From the NCBI GenBank assembly GCA_038329965.1, contig JBBQNN010000006.1, forward strand, positions 1 to 64,000: a stretch of 64,000 bases of DNA, given 5' to 3'. Both the position numbers and the translations under genes were made by a program. The stretch comes from QHCA01 sp003244095. GTDB lineage: Bacteria; Actinomycetota; Actinomycetes; Mycobacteriales; QHCA01. Positions 60,075-64,000 of this stretch are shown here, one piece after another; position 1 is the stretch's first letter, and the number at the start of each line of letters is the position of its first letter. The notes under the pieces were generated by a model. That model saw nothing but the letters and a program-made list of their open reading frames with translations. It had not been told where the DNA came from and made no database searches.

Positions 60075-60266
60075 TTACCTGCTGCGCCAGGTCAAGACCC
60101 CAGTGTCGAAGTCGACGTGTGACCAGCGCAGCGCAAACAAGTCGCCGCGCCGGATTCCGGTGTTCGTGGCGAGCAAGACGATGGCCCCCATGTCGCGGCC
60201 CTTCCACGACTCGTTGACGATCCGGGCAGCCCCCTCCGCGCTCGGTGGACTCGGATCAGGTTGTGG
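60075..60266 (-). pseudogene. tyrosine recombinase (phage integrase) remnant
   Basis: Minus frame: SAEGAARIVNESWKGRDMGA, then IVLLATNTGIRRGDLFALRW and SHVDFDTGVLTWRSR-stop. 'TGIRRGDLFALRWSHVD' is the first-Arg catalytic block of tyrosine recombinases. About 60 residues survive; the HxxR and Tyr blocks are absent. A scar of a mobile element at the edge of this accessory region. Confidence 0.6.
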
Positions 60267-60357
60267 CATTGCCGGCGGGATGCTCGACGCGGCCAGGGGT
60301 TTGCAAGCATGCGGCCTGCTTGCGTTTGAGCGCGCTCGAACTCTTACCGTCGTTGTC

Positions 60358-61239
60358 ATGACGACACAGACGACAGCGACTACCAACAACAGCGCTCAGA
60401 CGTGGATCATCACCGGTGCGTCGAAGGGCTTCGGTCGGGCACTCGCCGAGGCCGCACTCGCTGTCGGCGACCAGGTCGTGGTGGCAGTGCGGAATCCAGC
60501 GAGCGTGGCCGACCTGGCAGATGCACACCCGGACCGGTGTGCGGTGGCGCGGTACGACGCACGGGACACCGCTGGCGCCGAGAACCTGGTGCGCAAGGCC
60601 GTGGATGGCTTCGGCCGGGTCGACGTGTTGGTGAACAATGCCGGCCGTGCGCTGATCGGCGCCGCCGAGGAGACCAGCGACGAACAGCTGCGGGAGCTGA
60701 TGGATCTGCATCTGTTCGGCCCCGCCGCGCTCGTGCGGGCCGCGTTGCCGCTGATGCGGTCGCAGGGTGGCGGGACGATCGTGCAGATGAGCAGCCAGGG
60801 CGGGCGCCTGTCGTTCCCGGGCGTGTCGACCTACTCGGCGTCGAAGTTCGCCCTGGAGGGGTGGTCCGAAGCGCTGGCCGGCGAGGTCGCGCCGTTCGGT
60901 ATCCGGGTGATACTCGTGGAGCCGAGCCGGTTCCGCACCGCGTTCAACGCCGCCGACGTCCTTGAGTTCACCGAAGCCGCTGACACTTACCGTGACACGC
61001 TGGCTGCCGTCCGTGCCGATATGGCCGGCGCCGACGGCGTTCAGGAGGGCGACCCGGCCAAGGCTGCCGACATTATCGTCGGGCTCGCGCACGCTGAGCA
61101 GGTGCCGCTGCGACTCCCGCTCGGGGCCGAAGCCGTCGACCGCCTGTCCGCCGCCTACCGGCAAGGCCTAGCCGGCGTGCAGGCGTGGGCCGAGGTCGCC
61201 CGCAGCGCCGACTTCGCCGCGTCGGCCCGTCCGATTTAG
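60358..61239 (+). CDS. SDR-family oxidoreductase
   Basis: 293 residues. Rossmann motif TGASKGFGRALAEAAL, NNAGRA, catalytic Ser in IVQMSSQGGRLSFPG and YSASKFALEG (Tyr-x3-Lys) are intact; the motif order is that of classical short-chain dehydrogenases, NAD(P)H-dependent. Substrate unknown. ATG 60358 follows a 290-bp stretch with an integrase scar. The MerR gene starts 9 bp downstream and likely regulates this gene. Confidence 0.9.
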   Translation: MTTQTTATTNNSAQTWIITGASKGFGRALAEAALAVGDQVVVAVRNPASVADLADAHPDRCAVARYDARDTAGAENLVRKAVDGFGRVDVLVNNAGRALIGAAEETSDEQLRELMDLHLFGPAALVRAALPLMRSQGGGTIVQMSSQGGRLSFPGVSTYSASKFALEGWSEALAGEVAPFGIRVILVEPSRFRTAFNAADVLEFTEAADTYRDTLAAVRADMAGADGVQEGDPAKAADIIVGLAHAEQVPLRLPLGAEAVDRLSAAYRQGLAGVQAWAEVARSADFAASARPI

Positions 61240-61247
61240 GATCAGGT

Positions 61248-61721
61248 ATGGCCACCGACGAGCTGATGACCAGGGCACTCGCGGCGCTCAGCGAGGCTGA
61301 CGGGCCGCTGTCGGTAGAGGTGATCCACCGCCTCGCCGACACCAGCGAGGTCACCGAACCGATGACAATCACCGAGGTCGCCGACCTGCTCGACATCTCG
61401 GCGCACACGCTGCGCTACTACGAACGCGCCGGCCTCGTGCAGGTCGACCGCGACGCCAGCGGCCACCGCAGCTACGACCCCGAAGCCGTGCGCCGGCTGG
61501 TATTCCTGACCCGGATGCGGCTGTCCGGGATGGCGATGCGCGACCTGCAGCACTACGTGGACCTCGTCGACGCGGGCGAGCAGACCGTGCCCGAACGCCT
61601 GGACATGCTGCTGGAGCACCGCGACACCATCCGCCGCCAGATCCGCGAACTGACCCTGTCCCTCGCCGCCACCGAATACAAGATCGCCACCTACGGCGGG
61701 CACACCGGAGAAACCCGATGA
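61248..61721 (+). CDS. MerR-family regulator
   Basis: 157 residues. After an unusual N-terminal extension (about 1-38, helical) comes the MerR winged helix (MTITEVADLLDISAHTLRYY, ERAGLVQVDRDASGHRSY) and a coiled-coil (LDMLLEHRDTIRRQIRELTL). The HTLRYYERAGL block is standard. No metal-binding cysteines, so a small-molecule effector is likely. Cotranscribed with the SDR gene. Confidence 0.88.
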   Translation: MATDELMTRALAALSEADGPLSVEVIHRLADTSEVTEPMTITEVADLLDISAHTLRYYERAGLVQVDRDASGHRSYDPEAVRRLVFLTRMRLSGMAMRDLQHYVDLVDAGEQTVPERLDMLLEHRDTIRRQIRELTLSLAATEYKIATYGGHTGETR

Positions 61722-61786
61722 CTCAAGTTCGGAGTGGGACGAGGTTGCCGGCGTGAGCGAGGAGATCACCGCACTGCTGATCGAGG

Positions 61787-61955
61787 TCAACCGGTCCCGC
61801 TCCGCCGCTGCGGGCGCCCGTCGGTGGGTGACGGTCGGCGAACGACGAGGCCGGCGGCTTCCAGCTTGCGGACGCTGCCGGTGACGGCGGGCGGTTCACA
61901 GCCGCTGGAGACGGCCAACTGGCTCGCGGGTGGCAGACGTCGCTGGCGTGGGCGT
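61787..61955 (-). pseudogene. possible MarR-family winged-helix remnant
   Basis: Minus frame: LPPASQLAVSSGCEPPAVTG, SVRKLEAAGLVVRRPSPTDG, RPQRRSGTG-stop. This follows the MarR recognition helix and wing (xLAxxxGxxxxxVTxxVxxLExxGLVxRxxxxxDxR). The frames before and after do not continue it, so at most about 55 residues of a decayed gene. The rest of 61722-62057 has no gene. Confidence 0.4.
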
Positions 61956-62057
61956 GTCTGCTCTTGCTTTCCGCTTCTGACATGATCGCGCCTCGTCGGT
62001 ACGGGTGGGACACAGCCCGGCCTACACAGTGCGAGACGTGATCGTGGGAGGCGTTCG

Positions 62058-62813
62058 ATGAACCTGGCCGAGGCCATCGCTGGTAATCCTGGGGCCGTTT
62101 CTCTGCCGGGTCTGGACCAGGCCTGGCGCTGGCCTGGGATCATTCCTCGGTTCCAGAACGCGGCCACGGTCTCCACCGACGGTGAACGCATTCTCCAGAC
62201 GTACACGCTTGACTCCTACGACGAACACGTCGTGCGAGACGTGCTGGCGCACGCCCGAGAATGCACCGGAGAGCTGTCGGCGGACGGACCCCCGTTGCGG
62301 ATCCTTCCTGAGTTCACGACGCCGGGCCGCTACTTCAGCCTTGTTGTCCTCGTGTCACCCGCAGTGCATCGGACATACAAGGCTGAGTGCCCGGAACTGC
62401 ATCCGGTCACGTTCCTGGCTTTCCCGGCCTACACCGCCGAATACTCCGGAGCGGAAACGCTCGTTGAGGCGGAGTTACGCACGTTAAACCCCCACGGCAT
62501 TCTGCTATGCGACCTCAACCGTGCACCGAATAGATATGTGAAACTGCGCTACCAGAATCTCACCACCAAGGGCCGGACCAGGGGTGACACGCGCGGCTTC
62601 AGCGACCCGCTGACCCTCGCGCGCGAGCTCGAACGGCTGGAGAACTCGCCGGGGAGCTTCATCGAGTTCGAGAACTACCTGGGTCAGGTCTGGCGGGCCG
62701 AATGGGACGGTCAGTGGGTGCTGACCGGCACCACCGACCGCCGGTTCGGCACCGCCGAGGACGTGCTCCTCTTCGCCGAGGACGCACTTGCCGGTCGTGC
62801 CCTACCACACTGA
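62058..62813 (+). CDS. hypothetical protein
   Basis: 251 residues, no signal peptide or membrane span. It has alternating strands (YFSLVVLVSPAVHRTYKAEC, HPVTFLAFPAYTAEYSGAET) and a C-terminal acidic region (FIEFENYLGQVWRAEWDGQW, FGTAEDVLLFAEDAL). I do not recognise the family. Its present stop codon coincides with the beginning of a decayed copy of an internal segment (62810-62980), so the 3' end may have been reshaped by a tandem duplication. Confidence 0.6.
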   Translation: MNLAEAIAGNPGAVSLPGLDQAWRWPGIIPRFQNAATVSTDGERILQTYTLDSYDEHVVRDVLAHARECTGELSADGPPLRILPEFTTPGRYFSLVVLVSPAVHRTYKAECPELHPVTFLAFPAYTAEYSGAETLVEAELRTLNPHGILLCDLNRAPNRYVKLRYQNLTTKGRTRGDTRGFSDPLTLARELERLENSPGSFIEFENYLGQVWRAEWDGQWVLTGTTDRRFGTAEDVLLFAEDALAGRALPH

Positions 62814-62980
62814 ATACTCGGGACCAGAAACAGGCATCGAGGCGAAGTCACACACGTTGGACCCACGGGCATCTTGCTCGATGATCTGAAGTGTGAGCCG
62901 AAAAAATACGTGAAAGATGCGCTTCAACAACCCGACCACCAAGATCTCGGACCGAGGGCGACACGCGCGGCTTCAGCGAC
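62810..62980 (+). repeat. decayed tandem duplicate of 62440-62606
   Basis: GAATACTC at the start, CACACGTTGGACCC, GGCATCTTGCTCGATGA, then CCGACCACCAAG and the identical GACACGCGCGGCTTCAGCGAC-type ending align in order with the gene segment 62440-62606. Several indels break the reading frame. The remaining 62981-63064 shows nothing. Confidence 0.65.
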
Positions 62981-63064
62981 CTGGCTCGTATAGGCCCGGC
63001 CGCAGAGTTCATCAAGCCCTTCGTCGTCAGGTCGTCCAGGTGGAAAGGGCTAGAACCGTCTCGG

Positions 63065-63559
63065 TCAGGGATGGCTGAGCGGGCCGCCCGCCCAACCCGA
63101 CTTGTCATCGATGCGAGCGCGTTGGGCGCGCTGGGGCCTCGATCCCGCGGGCGGCGACTTGCGACGGTCCGCGCCGACCTCAGTGGAGAGTTCGTCAAGG
63201 AGGCGGTGGAGGTCCCCGATACGGTTTTGCAGGTCGTCCTTCAGACGCCGCGACAGCCGCTGCCAGTCGTCCGGGCCGGGAGGCTGGCCGGCGGGTAGTT
63301 CGGCCAGCGCGTCGCGGATTTCGGCAATGGATAGTCCAACGCGTTGTGACACTCGAATCATGGCAACGCGGCACAGGACATCACCGCGGTAGCGGCGCTG
63401 GTTGCCTCCGGTGCGGTCACTGGTGATCAAGCCCTGTGCTTCGTAGAAGCGGACAGCTGAGCCGGATATGTGCATGCGCTGAGCGACCTGGCCGACGGTG
63501 AGGCCGGCCGCATGCCAGTCGAACGCGTTGGACTCGGCCGGCCCGCTGGTGCGCTCCAC
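63065..63559 (-). CDS. SoxR-like MerR regulator lacking the iron-sulfur cysteines
   Basis: 164 residues from GTG 63559. N-terminal MerR winged helix (LTVGQVAQRMHISGSAVRFY, EAQGLITSDRTGGNQRRY) and dimer helix (IGDLHRLLDEL) match SoxR-like proteins, including the SoxR-type 'GNQRRYxxDVLxRVAxIRVxQRVG' block. After the helix, SoxR has a CxxCxC(x5)C cluster binding [2Fe-2S]; here the sequence is STEVGADRRKSPPAG with no cysteine, so redox sensing should be lost. Divergent from the NmrA-like gene over 132 bp, a probable target. Confidence 0.8.
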   Translation of the reverse strand: MERTSGPAESNAFDWHAAGLTVGQVAQRMHISGSAVRFYEAQGLITSDRTGGNQRRYRGDVLCRVAMIRVSQRVGLSIAEIRDALAELPAGQPPGPDDWQRLSRRLKDDLQNRIGDLHRLLDELSTEVGADRRKSPPAGSRPQRAQRARIDDKSGWAGGPLSHP

Positions 63560-63691
63560 GGGTCTTGTCTACGCCTGCCACGGCTTGACTTCAACCTCTG
63601 TTGAAGTCTTAACGTCGGTGTCTCAACCGGCGGACGCACGCTGGCCTCACGGCGGGACGACCCGCTGCGACCAGGGAAGCAGGAATTCTTC

Positions 63692-64000
63692 ATGACAACG
63701 AACAGCACGATTCTGGTCACCGGAGCAACCGGCCGGGTCGGCGGCCAGGTGATCAGCCAACTCACGGGAACGGGCGCTGCCGTCCGTGCGCTCACCCGCA
63801 ATCCCGATACCACCGCGCTGCCAGGCGGCGTCGAGGTCGTCGGCGGCGACCTGTCCGACGCGGACACCCTGGACGCCGCCCTCGAAGGCGTCGATGCAGT
63901 GTTCCTGGTCTTCCCCACCCTTCAAGCCGACGGGGCCGCGCCCACGGTCGTCGCCAAAATCGCGGAACACGTTGGCCGTATCGGCTACCTGTCGGCGGCA
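63692..64000 (+). CDS. NmrA/SDR-like NAD(P)-binding protein (partial)
   Basis: The first 103 residues are inside the window; the gene continues beyond. Rossmann nucleotide-binding motif ILVTGATGRVGGQVISQL at about 7-24, then VRALTRNPD and VVGGDLSDADTLDAALEGVD, as in NmrA-like proteins and NAD(P)H:quinone oxidoreductase-like SDRs. AGGAA lies seven bases before ATG 63692. Divergent from the SoxR-like regulator. Confidence 0.85.
   Translation, partial: MTTNSTILVTGATGRVGGQVISQLTGTGAAVRALTRNPDTTALPGGVEVVGGDLSDADTLDAALEGVDAVFLVFPTLQADGAAPTVVAKIAEHVGRIGYLSAA

Overview
The window is high-GC DNA (about 70% G+C over most of its length) from an actinobacterium. Signs of this are GTG/TTG starts, SARP/AfsR-type and RsbU/STAS regulators, EspC-like secretion substrates, GlxA-AraC regulators and actinobacterial XRE-TPR regulators. 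I cannot place it below class level. I saw no rRNA, tRNA or CRISPR array.

Layout. 1-8.8 kb is a worn accessory region. It holds a GH15 glycosidase fragment killed by an amber codon and by an IS30 element, then an operon of three tiny genes, an XRE-TPR regulator, a NUDIX hydrolase, a HelD-type helicase, a frameshifted gene, a histidine phosphatase lacking a central segment and an MFS transporter remnant. 8.8-12.5 kb is a compact unit: GNAT-like protein, GGDEF-EAL protein and pyruvoyl-dependent arginine decarboxylase. 12.5-17.4 kb pairs a GlxA regulator with a divergent MFS transporter, amidase and aldo/keto reductase.

18-46 kb is the heart of the window: a cell-surface copper and multicopper-oxidase region. 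It has a 1174-residue secreted protein with TIG and FN3 domains, a CopC-CopD fusion and a PCuAC-like protein. A minus-strand series follows: a giant 1854-residue multicopper oxidase with MnxG/MofA-like histidine motifs, a lipoprotein, an anchored protein with a probable RBS-sequestering hairpin, a Tat-exported protein and an FN3-repeat protein. Next come a SARP/BTAD-ATPase regulator, an RsbU-type phosphatase fused to an anti-sigma-type kinase domain, a STAS protein, a lipoprotein and a paralogue of the first secreted protein. Three of the exported proteins end in the same FN3-like module closing in -AR. 11-bp-pitch direct repeats of the SARP-box type lie upstream of two transcription units, which suggests a common regulator.

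Inside this region, at 24.4-27.4 kb, is an insertion of visibly lower G+C. It carries an XRE-HTH protein overlapping a gluzincin-like (HEVLGH) metalloprotease, divergent from a zinc-ribbon/'LAEGD' small-gene pair. A related pair recurs at 2.2-2.7 kb, also divergent from an XRE regulator. This recurring module is my best candidate for an undescribed system.

46-54 kb is mostly metabolic: DUF6907-like and DinB-like proteins, a phosphoketolase-acetate kinase operon, a cytochrome P450 and a GT-C-like membrane protein. 54.3-64 kb is again accessory: an SGNH-hydrolase remnant, an EspC/WXG-like overlapping pair, a two-component system divergent from a COG4705-like membrane protein, a universal stress protein, integrase and MarR remnants, SDR plus MerR genes, an orphan gene with a decayed partial duplication, and a SoxR-like MerR without its iron-sulfur cysteines divergent from an NmrA-like gene cut by the window end.
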